The notes under the pieces were generated by a model. The model had not been told where the DNA came from, did not search any database, and saw only the letters and a list, made by a program, of their open reading frames with translations. 64,000 nt of DNA. Source: Siphonodentalium dalli. Its lineage: Eukaryota; Mollusca; Scaphopoda; Gadilida; Siphonodentaliidae. The stretch is taken from NCBI GenBank assembly GCA_032622095.1, contig CP136064.1, positions 5,199,512 through 5,263,511 of the forward strand. Direction: 5' to 3'. The position numbers and the translations under genes are program-made. Shown here in pieces: positions 42,787-55,282 of the stretch; the stretch's first letter is position 1, and every line of letters starts with the position of its first letter.

Positions 42787-43113
42787 TGTTGCGGGTTTGT
42801 ATATAAAATGGTGTATGTATATCCAACCGAAAGCCAATGACTGGCGGTAGCGGGTTGGATATACATACTGGTTGCATATTTGTATATAAAATGGTGTATG
42901 TACTGCATATACTGGTTGCATATACATACGGGTTGCATATTTGTTGCGGGTTTGTATATAAAATGGTGTATGTATATCCAACCGAAAGCCAATGACTGGC
43001 GGTTGCGGGTTGGATATACATACACCATTTTATATACAACCTTGGAACATGCGCTACCGCCAGTCATTGGCTTTCGGTTGGATATACATACACCATTTTA
43101 TATACATACCAGG
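42787..43113. repeat. Array centre: shuffled inverted monomer starts
   Basis: Several short copies of the monomer's first 20-60 bp (at 42,795, about 42,880 and about 42,953 in +; about 43,010-43,042 and 43,078-43,110 in -) alternate with GGTTGCATATTTG and GGTTGGATATACATAC. A hairpin with a stem of about 33 bp surrounds GAAAGCCAATGACTGGCGG. The 123-124-codon minus frames and the 91-codon plus frame here are translations of this repetition. Confidence 0.92.
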
Positions 43114-44959
43114 GATCCTGACTGCTTCGACTGTGTGGCGACGTTGCTGTTTTGAGGTGATCCGAATATGCTTGGATAAGTCACTATAAAATTCATGGAC
43201 ATCTACATTGCTTTATTATAGCTATAATAACTATACTTAAACAAATATCCCTAAATGGGCACACTACAATTGTGTATATACCACCACGAGTATTCACTCG
43301 GGGCATTAACTCATAATGCTGTATTGCTTTTACAACTAACGATACACGCTAGATTTACACATGACATTTCAAGGACCCGCTTATCATCGGATTTGCGCCA
43401 GCCTTGGTGTTAGGATGGACTAATCGAATAAACTATACCGAAACGGTAGTTTCCAGTAACAATGCTATATCATTGATATAGCTATACATATACAATACCC
43501 CACTTAACGGGCGCACTACAATTGTGCATATTACACCACGTGTACACGCTCTGGTCACAAACTTGCAATGGTACATTATAGCAAATAATACACGCTAAAT
43601 ATACAACTATATTATCACTATAGCTATACACATTAATATCCCAAATTAATGGGTGCACCTAGATGTGTAGATGATCGATGATGTCTGGACAATACTCATG
43701 AATTAATTCTCATCCATAAGCGATGCATGTGATATTTAGAACCCACTGTTACCTATAGAATGATAAATTCGTAATTGGTATCATGTTCTGGCATGCCAGC
43801 AAGAACCTATAGCCCACTAGTTCAGTTGGACAATCCAATTTGATTCTATGCTCTATCTTGACTGGATTTGCACACATGCGGGGGCCTACTGGCATTTACC
43901 ATTTATTTCAACCCATATCTTTGGGATGAGTGGTGGATGTTACGCTCTTTCGCTAATATGGTATTAACATACAGATGGCATATAATATGCAAATTTAAAC
44001 TGAATCCGATGGATTCCACCAAGAATATCCACATATAATGCATGCAATATGCAGACTGCATAAAATATGCAACCCGAAGAAGTCACATATACCTAAATAT
44101 GTTTTGGCATTATTTAAACTTGGCCAAACTTCGAAATCCAAAAACCTTGGATAGAGACTTGACTGAAAACATATGTGCCAATTAATGGTAATCTATTCAT
44201 TCTTGACGCTACAGTCAGAAATATGTCAGACTAAGATTAACGGCGAGTCAAATAAGACATTAAAGAAGTGATTAATTCCTTATCGCAACATCAGAGGTAT
44301 CAATTTCACACCACATATGTGGCATATATCGTCACGTGACCTAACCAACGTATGTTAGCTTGACTCGACTGGGCACTAAAGCCATTGTACACGCCTTAAA
44401 GCGTGATTGACGGCTGAACTGCCACGTGCTGGCTATATACTATACACATCTCAAAATATCGGAAACATGCAGTCTTCACATCGGCAGCGAATGCTGAGAG
44501 GCTGAAACTACAAACCATCCAACAGAATGATTGCATGAACATTGCAAATCCAACAATCCCATGACGGGAAAAAACTATATACACATGGAATACATGTTAA
44601 CAGAATGATTGCATGAAAATTGCAAATCCAACAATCCCAGGACGGGAAAAAACTATATACACATGGAATACATGTTAACAGAATGATTGCATGAAAATTG
44701 CAAATCCAACAATCCCACATGACGGGGCAAAAAAACTATATACACATGGAATACATGTTAACAGACATATAAAATGTCAACTTATCTAATTAAATCGCCT
44801 CCCCCTGACGAGTGTCGGCGAACAAAAATTGACACGAAACACTAGCTTAAAGTGACTTTCCAAATTCATAGCATACATAGTGTCGGGCACCTTGGAACAT
44901 GCGCTACCGCCAGTCATTGGCTTTCGGTTGGATATACATACACCATTTTATATACAAAC
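43114..44959 (-). repeat. Monomer R1, slightly truncated
   Basis: Inverse unit lacking about 50 bp at the centre side (CATACCAGGGATCC join). One extra A near 44,707 breaks the 78-codon subunit frame. Carries the L1/L2-type bases at the L4/L5 diagnostic positions. Confidence 0.94.
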
Positions 44960-46857
44960 TTGACATTCCTCGGTGATAGTAATCCTGTTGAATAACTGGT
45001 TTAACTACCAGGGATCCTGACTGCTTCGACTGTGTGGCGACGTTGCTGTTTTGAGGTGATCCGAATATGCTTGGATAAGTCACTATAAAATTCATGGACA
45101 TCTACATTGCTTTATTATAGCTATAATAACTATACTTAAACAAATATCCCTAAATGGGCACACTACAATTGTGTATATACCACCACGAGTATTCACTCGG
45201 GGCATTAACTCATAATGCTGTATTGCTTTTACAACTAACGATACACGCTAGATTTACACATGACATTTCAAGGACCCGCTTATCATCGGATTTGCGCCAG
45301 CCTTGGTGTTAGGATGGACTAATCGAATAAACTATACCGAAACGGTAGTTTCCAGTAACAATGCTATATCATTGATATAGCTATACATATACAATACCCC
45401 ACTTAACGGGCGCACTACAATTGTGCATATTACACCACGTGTACACGCTCTGGTCACAAACTTGCAATGGTACATTATAGCAAATAATACACGCTAAATA
45501 TACAACTATATTATCACTATAGCTATACACATTAATATCCCAAATTAATGGGTGCACCTAGATGTGTAGATGATCGATGATGTCTGGACAATACTCATGA
45601 ATTAATTCTCATCCATAAGCGATGCATGTGATATTTAGAACCCACTGTTACCTATAGAATGATAAATTCGTAATTGGTATCATGTTCTGGCATGCCAGCA
45701 AGAACCTATAGCCCACTAGTTCAGTTGGACAATCCAATTTGATTCTATGCTCTATCTTGACTGGATTTGCACACATGCGGGGGCCTACTGGCATTTACCA
45801 TTTATTTCAACCCATATCTTTGGGATGAGTGGTGGATGTTACGCTCTTTCGCTAATATGGTATTAACATACAGATGGCATATAATATGCAAATTTAAACT
45901 GAATCCGATGGATTCCACCAAGAATATCCACATATAATGCATGCAATATGCAGACTGCATAAAATATGCAACCCGAAGAAGTCACATATACCTAAATATG
46001 TTTTGGCATTATTTAAACTTGGCCAAACTTCGAAATCCAAAAACCTTGGATAGAGACTTGACTGAAAACATATGTGCCAATTAATGGTAATCTATTCATT
46101 CTTGACGCTACAGTCAGAAATATGTCAGACTAAGATTAACGGCGAGTCAAATAAGACATTAAAGAAGTGATTAATTCCTTATCGCAACATCAGAGGTATC
46201 AATTTCACACCACATATGTGGCATATATCGTCACGTGACCTAACCAACGTATGTTAGCTTGACTCGACTGGGCACTAAAGCCATTGTACACGCCTTAAAG
46301 CGTGATTGACGGCTGAACTGCCACGTGCTGGCTATATACTATACACATCTCAAAATATCGGAAACATGCAGTCTTCACATCGGCAGCGAATGCTGAGAGG
46401 CTGAAACTACAAACCATCCAACAGAATGATTGCATGAACATTGCAAATCCAACAATCCCATGACGGGAAAAAACTATATACACATGGAATACATGTTAAC
46501 AGAATGATTGCATGAAAATTGCAAATCCAACAATCCCAGGACGGGAAAATACTATATACACATGGAATACATGTTAACAGAATGATTGCATGAAAATTGC
46601 AAATCCAACAATCCCACATGACGGGGCAAAAAACTATATACACATGGAATACATGTTAACAGACATATAAAATGTCAACTTATCTAATTAAATCGCCTCC
46701 CCCTGACGAGTGTCGGCGAACAAAAATTGACACGAAACACTAGCTTAAAGTGACTTTCCAAATTCATAGCATACATAGTGTCGGGCACCTTGAAACATGC
46801 GCTACCGCCAGTCATTGGCTTTCGGTTGGATATACATACACCATTTTATATACAAAC
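44960..46857 (-). repeat. Monomer R2 (1,898 bp)
   Basis: Full inverse unit. Private changes are GGGAAAATACTAT near 46,545 and CCTTGAAACATG near 46,792. Confidence 0.95.
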
Positions 46858-48756
46858 TTGACATTCCTCGGTGATAGTAATCCTGTTGAATAACTGGTTT
46901 AACTACCAGGGATCCTGACTGCTTCGACTGTGTGGCGACGTTGCTGTTTTGAGGTGATCCGAATATGCTTGGATAAGTCACTATAAAATTCATGGACATC
47001 TACATTGCTTTATTATAGCTATAATAACTATACTTAAACAAATATCCCTAAATGGGCACACTACAATTGTGTATATACCACCACGAGTATTCACTCGGGG
47101 CATTAACTCATAATGCTGTATTGCTTTTACAACTAACGATACACGCTAGATTTACACATGACATTTCAAGGACCCGCTTATCATCGGATTTGCGCCAGCC
47201 TTGGTGTTAGGATGGACTAATCGAATAAACTATACCGAAACGGTAGTTTCCAGTAACAATGCTATATCATTGATATAGCTATACATATACAATACCCCAC
47301 TTAACGGGCGCACTACAATTGTGCATATTACACCACGTGTACACGCTCTGGTCACAAACTTGCAATGGTACATTATAGCAAATAATACACGCTAAATATA
47401 CAACTATATTATCACTATAGCTATACACATTAATATCCCAAATTAATGGGTGCACCTAGATGTGTAGATGATCGATGATGTCTGGACAATACTCATGAAT
47501 TAATTCTCATCCATAAGCGATGCATGTGATATTTAGAACCCACTGTTACCTATAGAATGATAAATTCGTAATTGGTATCATGTTCTGGCATGCCAGCAAG
47601 AACCTATAGCCCACTAGTTCAGTTGGACAATCCAATTTGATTCTATGCTCTATCTTGACTGGATTTGCACACATGCGGGGGCCTACTGGCATTTACCATT
47701 TATTTCAACCCATATCTTTGGGATGAGTGGTGGATGTTACGCTCTTTCGCTAATATGGTATTAACATACAGATGGCATATAATATGCAAATTTAAACTGA
47801 ATCCGATGGATTCCACCAAGAATATCCACATATAATGCATGCAATATGCAGACTGCATAAAATATGCAACCCGAAGAAGTCACATATACCTAAATATGTT
47901 TTGGCATTATTTAAACTTGGCCAAACTTCGAAATCCAAAAACCTTGGATAGAGACTTGACTGAAAACATATGTGCCAATTAATGGTAATCTATTCATTCT
48001 TGACGCTACAGTCAGAAATATGTCAGACTAAGATTAACGGCGAGTCAAATAAGACATTAAAGAAGTGATTAATTCCTTATCGCAACATCAGAGGTATCAA
48101 TTTCACACCACATATGTGGCATATATCGTCACGTGACCTAACCAACGTATGTTAGCTTGACTCGACTGGGCACTAAAGCCATTGTACACGCCTTAAAGCG
48201 TGATTGACGGCTGAACTGCCACGTGCTGGCTATATACTATACACATCTCAAAATATCGGAAACATGCAGTCTTCACATCGGCAGCGAATGCTGAGAGGCT
48301 GAAACTACAAACCATCCAACAGAATGATTGCATGAACATTGCAAATCCAACAATCCCATGACGGGAAAAAACTATATACACATGGAATACATGTTAACAG
48401 AATGATTGCATGAAAATTGCAAATCCAACAATCCCAGGACGGGAAAAAACTATATACACATGGAATACATGTTAACAGAATGATTGCATGAAAATTGCAA
48501 ATCCAACAATCCCACATGACGGGGCAAAAAACTATATACACATGGAATACATGTTAACAGACATATAAAATGTCAACTTATCTAATTAAATCGCCTCCCC
48601 CTGACGAGTGTCGGCGAACAAAAATTGACACGAAACACTAGCTTAAAGTGACTTTCCAAATTCATAGCATACATAGTGTCGGGCACCTTGGAACATGCGC
48701 TACCCGCCAGTCATTGGCTTTCGGTTGGATATACATACACCATTTTATATACAAAC
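46858..48756 (-). repeat. Monomer R3 (1,899 bp)
   Basis: Full inverse unit with one extra C (GCTACCCGCCAG near 48,703). Confidence 0.95.
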
Positions 48757-50654
48757 TTGACATTCCTCGGTGATAGTAATCCTGTTGAATAACTGGTTTA
48801 ACTACCAGGGATCCTGACTGCTTCGACTGTGTGGCGACGTTGCTGTTTTGAGGTGATCCGAATATGCTTGGATAAGTCACTATAAAATTCATGGACATCT
48901 ACATTGCTTTATTATAGCTATAATAACTATACTTAAACAAATATCCCTAAATGGGCACACTACAATTGTGTATATACCACCACGAGTATTCACTCGGGGC
49001 ATTAACTCATAATGCTGTATTGCTTTTACAACTAACGATACACGCTAGATTTACACATGACATTTCAAGGACCCGCTTATCATCGGATTTGCGCCAGCCT
49101 TGGTGTTAGGATGGACTAATCGAATAAACTATACCGAAACGGTAGTTTCCAGTAACAATGCTATATCATTGATATAGCTATACATATACAATACCCCACT
49201 TAACGGGCGCACTACAATTGTGCATATTACACCACGTGTACACGCTCTGGTCACAAACTTGCAATGGTACATTATAGCAAATAATACACGCTAAATATAC
49301 AACTATATTATCACTATAGCTATACACATTAATATCCCAAATTAATGGGTGCACCTAGATGTGTAGATGATCGATGATGTCTGGACAATACTCATGAATT
49401 AATTCTCATCCATAAGCGATGCATGTGATATTTAGAACCCACTGTTACCTATAGAATGATAAATTCGTAATTGGTATCATGTTCTGGCATGCCAGCAAGA
49501 ACCTATAGCCCACTAGTTCAGTTGGACAATCCAATTTGATTCTATGCTCTATCTTGACTGGATTTGCACACATGCGGGGGCCTACTGGCATTTACCATTT
49601 ATTTCAACCCATATCTTTGGGATGAGTGGTGGATGTTACGCTCTTTCGCTAATATGGTATTAACATACAGATGGCATATAATATGCAAATTTAAACTGAA
49701 TCCGATGGATTCCACCAAGAATATCCACATATAATGCATGCAATATGCAGACTGCATAAAATATGCAACCCGAAGAAGTCACATATACCTAAATATGTTT
49801 TGGCATTATTTAAACTTGGCCAAACTTCGAAATCCAAAAACCTTGGATAGAGACTTGACTGAAAACATATGTGCCAATTAATGGTAATCTATTCATTCTT
49901 GACGCTACAGTCAGAAATATGTCAGACTAAGATTAACGGCGAGTCAAATAAGACATTAAAGAAGTGATTAATTCCTTATCGCAACATCAGAGGTATCAAT
50001 TTCACACCACATATGTGGCATATATCGTCACGTGACCTAACCAACGTATGTTAGCTTGACTCGACTGGGCACTAAAGCCATTGTACACGCCTTAAAGCGT
50101 GATTGACGGCTGAACTGCCACGTGCTGGCTATATACTATACACATCTCAAAATATCGGAAACATGCAGTCTTCACATCGGCAGCGAATGCTGAGAGGCTG
50201 AAACTACAAACCATCCAACAGAATGATTGCATGAACATTGCAAATCCAACAATCCCATGACGGGAAAAAACTATATACACATGGAATACATGTTAACAGA
50301 ATGATTGCATGAAAATTGCAAATCCAACAATCCCAGGACGGGAAAAAACTATATACACATGGAATACATGTTAACAGAATGATTGCATGAAAATTGCAAA
50401 TCCAACAATCCCACATGACGGGGCAAAAAACTATATACACATGGAATACATGTTAACAGACATATAAAATGTCAACTTATCTAATTAAATCGCCTCCCCC
50501 TGACGAGTGTCGGCGAACAAAAATTGACACGAAACACTAGCTTAAAGTGACTTTCCAAATTCATAGCATACATAGTGTCGGGCACCTTGGAACATGCGCT
50601 ACCGCCAGTCATTGGCTTTCGGTTGGATATACATACACCATTTTATATACAAAC
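48757..50654 (-). repeat. Monomer R4 (1,898 bp), outer right unit
   Basis: Full inverse unit. It ends on the complement of monomer base 1 (TATATACAAAC at 50,654), immediately before GCATGTTTC. Confidence 0.95.
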
Positions 50655-51269
50655 GCATGTTTCTTTTGATTTTTATCATACCATTTCAAGAGACCACGAG
50701 TCCTTCAACTTTGAATCATATCGTCGGCGTTTTGCCTGTCTTTCCGCAGAATCAGACATTTAAAAATTATAATGTATTGTCGCCAATTTACTGAGACATA
50801 TATAAATGACCATATATAGGGGTCTCTGTTTGTATACAATGCAGGAGCCGATTTCGACTTTAGTCCGAAATGCTTAAAGCTTGTTTGCAATCCAATATGA
50901 AAACAATCTGGCATAGTTAATATTAGTTTTATAACGCGAGGTTCATTCATCCTTTGTTTGTTAAAACATGTGGGTGACAAACCATTTGTTGCCAGACTAA
51001 TTACCCGCGGCACATTCAAATGGCAGCTACTCCAAGCTATCGTGTTATCATTGCGTAACAGCAGTGTCTGCACCGGCTGCTAAACAATCACACCCAGGTA
51101 GTCTCGCATATTCTCGCTTACCGCGTTATAATACAATGAAAACTAAAGTAACTTTTTATTATTTTTTGTTTGAGAAGATTGTTTCAAACCGTGAGATTAG
51201 GAGGTGTCGCCGTGACACCGTGAGATGCATGGTGAAAGCGGGAGTCTCACGGCGAATCCGTGAGAAGTA
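50655..51269. other. Single-copy-looking spacer between array and copy B
   Basis: Not matched elsewhere in the window. The minus frame at 50,705-51,073 (122 codons) is the longest frame outside a repeat but shows no domain, signal peptide or low-complexity bias I recognise. CCGTGAGA / TCTCACGG motifs in both orientations cluster at about 51,190-51,266. Confidence 0.5.
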
Positions 51270-51414
51270 ACAGGTCTGGTATGTACTATTATAGACAAAT
51301 GTATATTAAATACATCATGGACGAAGATAATCCCTGAATAACTCTATAGTCTACATGTATGTTGTCCAAAAGTGCTAAATTACAAGTGCACCGCTGGGCG
51401 GAGGTAATGCCCCC

Positions 51415-52036
51415 GACTGTACATTAAGTCGAAAAAGGGTCATAACTCGCACAAAAACTATCTGATTGAACCAAAATTTTACCTTGACCTGTATTGCGAT
51501 ATTGGTAATACACAAAAAAACGGGTTTTGCAAATAAACAATCCAAAATCAAGTTATCATCTGGAAACCAAAAAAAGTAGCAGAAAACCTGAATTTTCTAA
51601 GTCCAAAAAGGGGCGTAACTCTGGAAAAAATGGGCAAACGAAACCACGGCTATGGGGAAATCTTGTCCCCCCCCCCCCCCCCCCCCCCCCCCCGGCTGGT
51701 CTATTGGCATACGAAAGATCAACTGAATTGAATTAGCGAAACCAAAGTTATGAGTTGAAACGTTCGTATGCCACAGAAAACTGAATTTTCTAAGTCCAAA
51801 AAGGGGCGTAACTCTGGAAAAAATGGGCGGACGAAACCGCAGTTATGGGGAAATCTTGTCCCCCCCGGCTGGTCTATTAGCATACCAAAGATCAACTGAA
51901 TTGAGTTAGCGAAACCAAAGTTATGAGTTGAAACGTTCGTACGGACGGAAGGACGGACGGACGGAAGGACGGACGGATGGACGGAGGGCTCCACTATATA
52001 CCCCCAAATCTCCATCGGAGATCGGGGGCATAATAA
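51415..52036 (+). repeat. Mollusc-style dispersed repeat with extra unit (copy B)
   Basis: As at 24,655-25,093, but the GAATTTTCTAAGTCC..GGGGCGTAAC unit occurs twice (about 51,590 and 51,783). The first unit has a run of 27 C at 51,667-51,693. Ends with CGGACGGA tracts and the TACCCCCAAATCTCC stem. The 129-codon minus frame over it is an artefact. Confidence 0.8.
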
Positions 52037-52926
52037 GTCTGATTCTGAGCAACATCTAATATACTTGCAAATTGCTTGTATATCTGTGTGGGTCGTTTTG
52101 CAAAACAATGTTTTGAGTTGCTCAAATTAACATGAAGAACCTGGTAGGCAAGATACCAAATTTTTTGAATAGGATATCATGTTGGCGCCCATGTTTCGCT
52201 CAAGAAAGAAAGAAGTGCTCCATGTTGCATGTTGCACATTTTCTATCCCCACGATAAATTTTCAGTCTTTTGTATCTGTCAGTTTCGACAGCCAATCTAT
52301 GAGCTCTAATTCTCATCATAGTCAAGTATTGAGTATCAGACAGAACATGTGCTAAGATATGTCAATCAAAGAAAGCACATTCTCACTTTTGATTACTTCA
52401 AGTGTTCATAAAAAAACTGCACATAGATTCTTTACTTTGACTATGATAGCTTCCTAACAGACAGGGGAGGCCCAGTATTATACTCAGATTTAAAACAGCC
52501 CCCATCATTACACAGGGTTTTTTACCCCCACCTCTCAAGATGTGTTATCATGTTACTAATAGACTTAACCCCAGCTTCATCAATGGATTCTTACATTCAG
52601 TTATAAAAATTATACATTGGAATAGTCTATTCTTCATTTGTAGGGATGTTCGGTCAACAGACAGAGATGCATTATATTAAAAGAGGCTGTTTATTGCACT
52701 TATTATCTAGTTGGGTTTTTTCCCCAAAAAAACCTAATGGTTTCATTCGAGTGATAGCACTCATCAAGTAGCAATTTACCATAACACACGCACTGCTTTA
52801 TTTACTGGGGAAAATACACCATTATAATAGATAAACTTTGCACACATTTTCGAAAGCAACACTTCATGGTTTCAAGGGACACAAGCTGTCTAATTAAATC
52901 AAAATGAATATGCCATGGTATGTGAA
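52037..52926. other. Gene-free stretch of copy B
   Basis: Counterpart of 25,094-25,983. No gene is seen. Confidence 0.45.
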
Positions 52927-53326
52927 TTAACCCTTTACCCAACAGAACGGCCCTGTGCCAATGCATTCTCTTATATATGCGAGTTGACCATAGGTCGCCT
53001 CGCATATATAAGAGAATGCATTGGCTTAACACATTAAAAATTATAAAATTGTTAAAGAATGTAAGAAAAAATGGTAAAAAGTGTTAAAAAAATTTTTTAT
53101 TTAGGCCAATGCATTCTCTTCTATATGCGAGGCGACTTATGGTCGACTCGCATATATAAGAGAATGCATTGGCACAGGGTATAACTGTAACTATCACAAT
53201 GTGGTCAAGGAGCCGGTTCCAATGATATCCATATTTGTATGGTTCTATTGAGACAGACCGAAGATATTTTAGGCTGTTGAAGCTTTATTTGGCCGGTTTT
53301 GGCCGGTTTGTTGGGTAAAGGGTTAA
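52927..53326 (-). mobile_element. MITE type I (copy B)
   Basis: TTAA at 52,927-52,930 and 53,323-53,326. It differs from the copy A element by a few bases in the cassettes (GAGTTGACC, CTTCTATATGC, GGCGACTTATGG). The same roughly 33-bp direct flank repeat is present. Confidence 0.95.
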
Positions 53327-53638
53327 ATCAAAATGAATATGCCATGTTATGTGAACTAACAAACCAACGAATGTACGTGTACTGTATAAATCCTAATATT
53401 AATAATCTTTTAATTAAATTTTTCTGCCAAAATAAAAATTGTATCCCCAAGCACTCCCAGAAGCCTCTATCCCACTGTCCTACTCCCAGGGGTTTATGCT
53501 ACTCCCAGCGATTAGTCATTTTTTCTTTTATGGGGTGGGGGGATACTATTATTGCGCATGCGGCAATAGTAAAATATCATACCGTAAATAAATGTGATCC
53601 ATTTACCTTATTTAGTTGTTTTTGGTAGCCTTGAGCTT
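53327..53638. other. Gene-free stretch of copy B
   Basis: Counterpart of 26,384-26,691. The 109-codon frame starting at 53,299 inside the MITE is not credible: its C-terminus differs from copy A after a 4-bp insertion. Confidence 0.4.
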
Positions 53639-53770
53639 AATTGTAACCCTTTCATGATGGGAGCTGCGCTGGTGCCGCATTAAAATCCAGTGCATTCTCT
53701 TATATATGTGAGGTTTTATATGGTAGATTCGCTTACAAGGTCAAGGTAAATACTGTTAGGCCAATGCATT
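53639..53770 (+). mobile_element. Degraded type II MITE, left half (copy B)
   Basis: Same truncation as 26,692-26,825, with GGTGCCGCATTAAAATCC replacing GGTGCAGCATTAAAGATCC. Confidence 0.75.
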
Positions 53771-54221
53771 ATGTATAGTTTGTATCTGACAGTAAATCAA
53801 AATGTTCTCTGGAAATCTATGATAAATGTATCAGTATATATCCCCTTATGTACCCAGTATATATCCCTTATATACATATATCCTCTTATGTACCCAGTAT
53901 ATACATGTACATGTATTCTCTAATGTACCAGTATATATCCCCTAATGTACCCACCAATCTGTCTATAAACTAAAACTCAGAGCAGCTATCTGATGTAAGG
54001 GTAATATACCCCAATGTGGTGTACCACTCAGTATGACATGCCAAATAATTTTAGTGTGTATACATACACACTGCAGTTGTGGCTGAGTTAAATATTGAAA
54101 GCAGATAAACTGGTAAAATGGTTAGGTTGTATATTGGTAGTATTTTCTTGTACCAGACATTCGGCCATATCATGATGTTAGTTTTAACAGTGGAAGAAAG
54201 CAAGACTGGATATATATGTGT

Positions 54222-54450
54222 CTGACATTTCAGAATGAGGTCCCCAGAGGGTGAATTTCGTGACGCTGTCCTGCACAGCAGGCTAGCATCACCAAATTCA
54301 CCATCTAGGGACCTCATTAGGCCTCAACTGCTATGGGAGACCTAGGATCAGATTGAAGTTCCCCAGTTGAAGTTGGTGATGTTCACACATTAGTCACCTC
54401 AATTATGCATGTTATCTTCTGCAAATTAGGGAATATAGTAAGAGAAACTA
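54222..54450. mobile_element. Family G left palindrome plus core (copy B)
   Basis: Counterpart of 27,264-27,525, lacking ACAGAACAGAAGGAAAA-like core bases near the right side. Confidence 0.8.
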
Positions 54451-54518
54451 AAAACAATGTTAAAGGTGGAATATCTCTTTGTAAACATGTGCTATATAGC
54501 TACCGGGGTATAAAATAT

Positions 54519-55277
54519 TTTATTACACACTTAGACGTGATTTATAAGGATTTCTTGGTGAGTTAAAAGTGATAATGTCACACCTGTGAATTACGTCACC
54601 GGTGAGAGCACGCGATTTTGGACAGTTCCGCTCTAAGCCGGAACTATTTTCACTTTCTGTGGCTCAAACATGGTTGAAGTTGAACAGAATCGAACTGCTA
54701 ACGATGATGCAGAAGCAGTTAATAAACTGGTAAAATGAAGAAGAATCTTACCTATTATCGACTCCGATGATTCGGACGATGTCATATATATTCTAATTTC
54801 CAGTCAAATGAACTATGAACAATTCCATGTGAACAATAAATTTATCCAGTTCCTAGCAGAATTTCCACATGTTGCTCTTCAAGAGTTTGTTTACGTCGAT
54901 GATTAAAATATCGTCACTTCGAAACTTATCTTTCTACTTTTAGCACGATTTCCAAACATTTCCTGTATGAACCAACATTATTTACACACACCATCAGAAT
55001 CTTCACAATATCCCGTTCCAAGTGCCATGCTTGTTCGGTCAGAATAAACCCAATTTTTACAGAAAATTTCCGAAACTTAAAAAAATGAATCGCATAAAAT
55101 TATGAGGTCAATCGGTATCGTTACGTCACAATTATTTAAATTATGTGTCTGTCCGCGTAACTGCACGCGCAACTGTATGTTGGGGTTCAAAATGGGAGAA
55201 TCAGCTGATCTGGGCTTATTTTGTCACATCTTCTGTTTAGAATTAGCAACTTTTAGTGGTTGAAAGTGTGTAATAAA
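54519..55277 (+). mobile_element. Possible TIR element carrying a gene fragment (copy B)
   Basis: Counterpart of 27,586-28,344 with the same 14-bp inverted ends (TTTATTACACACTT at 54,519; AAGTGTGTAATAAA to 55,277). Confidence 0.45.
54670..54906 (+). pseudogene. 79-codon frame with one internal TGA (copy B)
   Basis: Same length, frame and TGA at codon 23 as copy A. One visible replacement changes R to Q in the VALREFVY segment (CTTCAAGAG for CTTCGAGAG). The shared TGA therefore predates the duplication, and no frameshift has accumulated since. Family not recognised. Confidence 0.4.
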
Positions 55278-55282
55278 CAGAA

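Larger units (their letters stand above)
33651..50654. repeat. 17-kb opposed array of a 1,898-bp monomer
   Basis: Copies in the + direction fill 33,651-42,786 and copies in the - direction fill 43,114-50,654. GTTTGTATATAAAATGG marks monomer base 1. It starts the block at 33,651 and, inverted, ends it at 50,654. Monomers are nearly identical. The unit contains a 78-82-bp triplication, a diverged internal duplication and many short palindromes (GTCACGTGAC, CCACATATGTGG, TATAGCTATA). No coding gene is convincing. Confidence 0.97.

Noticed and set aside
42665-43067. Two 123-124-codon minus-strand frames at the array centre
   Set aside because: They consist of repeated YIHHFIYK/HTPFYIQT phrases from the shuffled monomer starts, in two frames at once.
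33651-50654. Interpretation of the array as tandem rRNA, snRNA or histone gene units
   Set aside because: I see no 5S, snRNA or histone sequence in the monomer. The TATATAAAA near base 1 is only a TATA-like word.
33640-50665. Possible 3-5-bp target duplication (GCA or GCATG) around the whole array
   Set aside because: The left flank GGCA and right flank GCATG share only three bases across the junction, which is too short to distinguish from chance.
51719-52108. 129-codon minus-strand frame, longest in the window
   Set aside because: It lies over the CGGACGGA tract and the mollusc-style repeat. The serine/proline/valine run is the tract read on the other strand.
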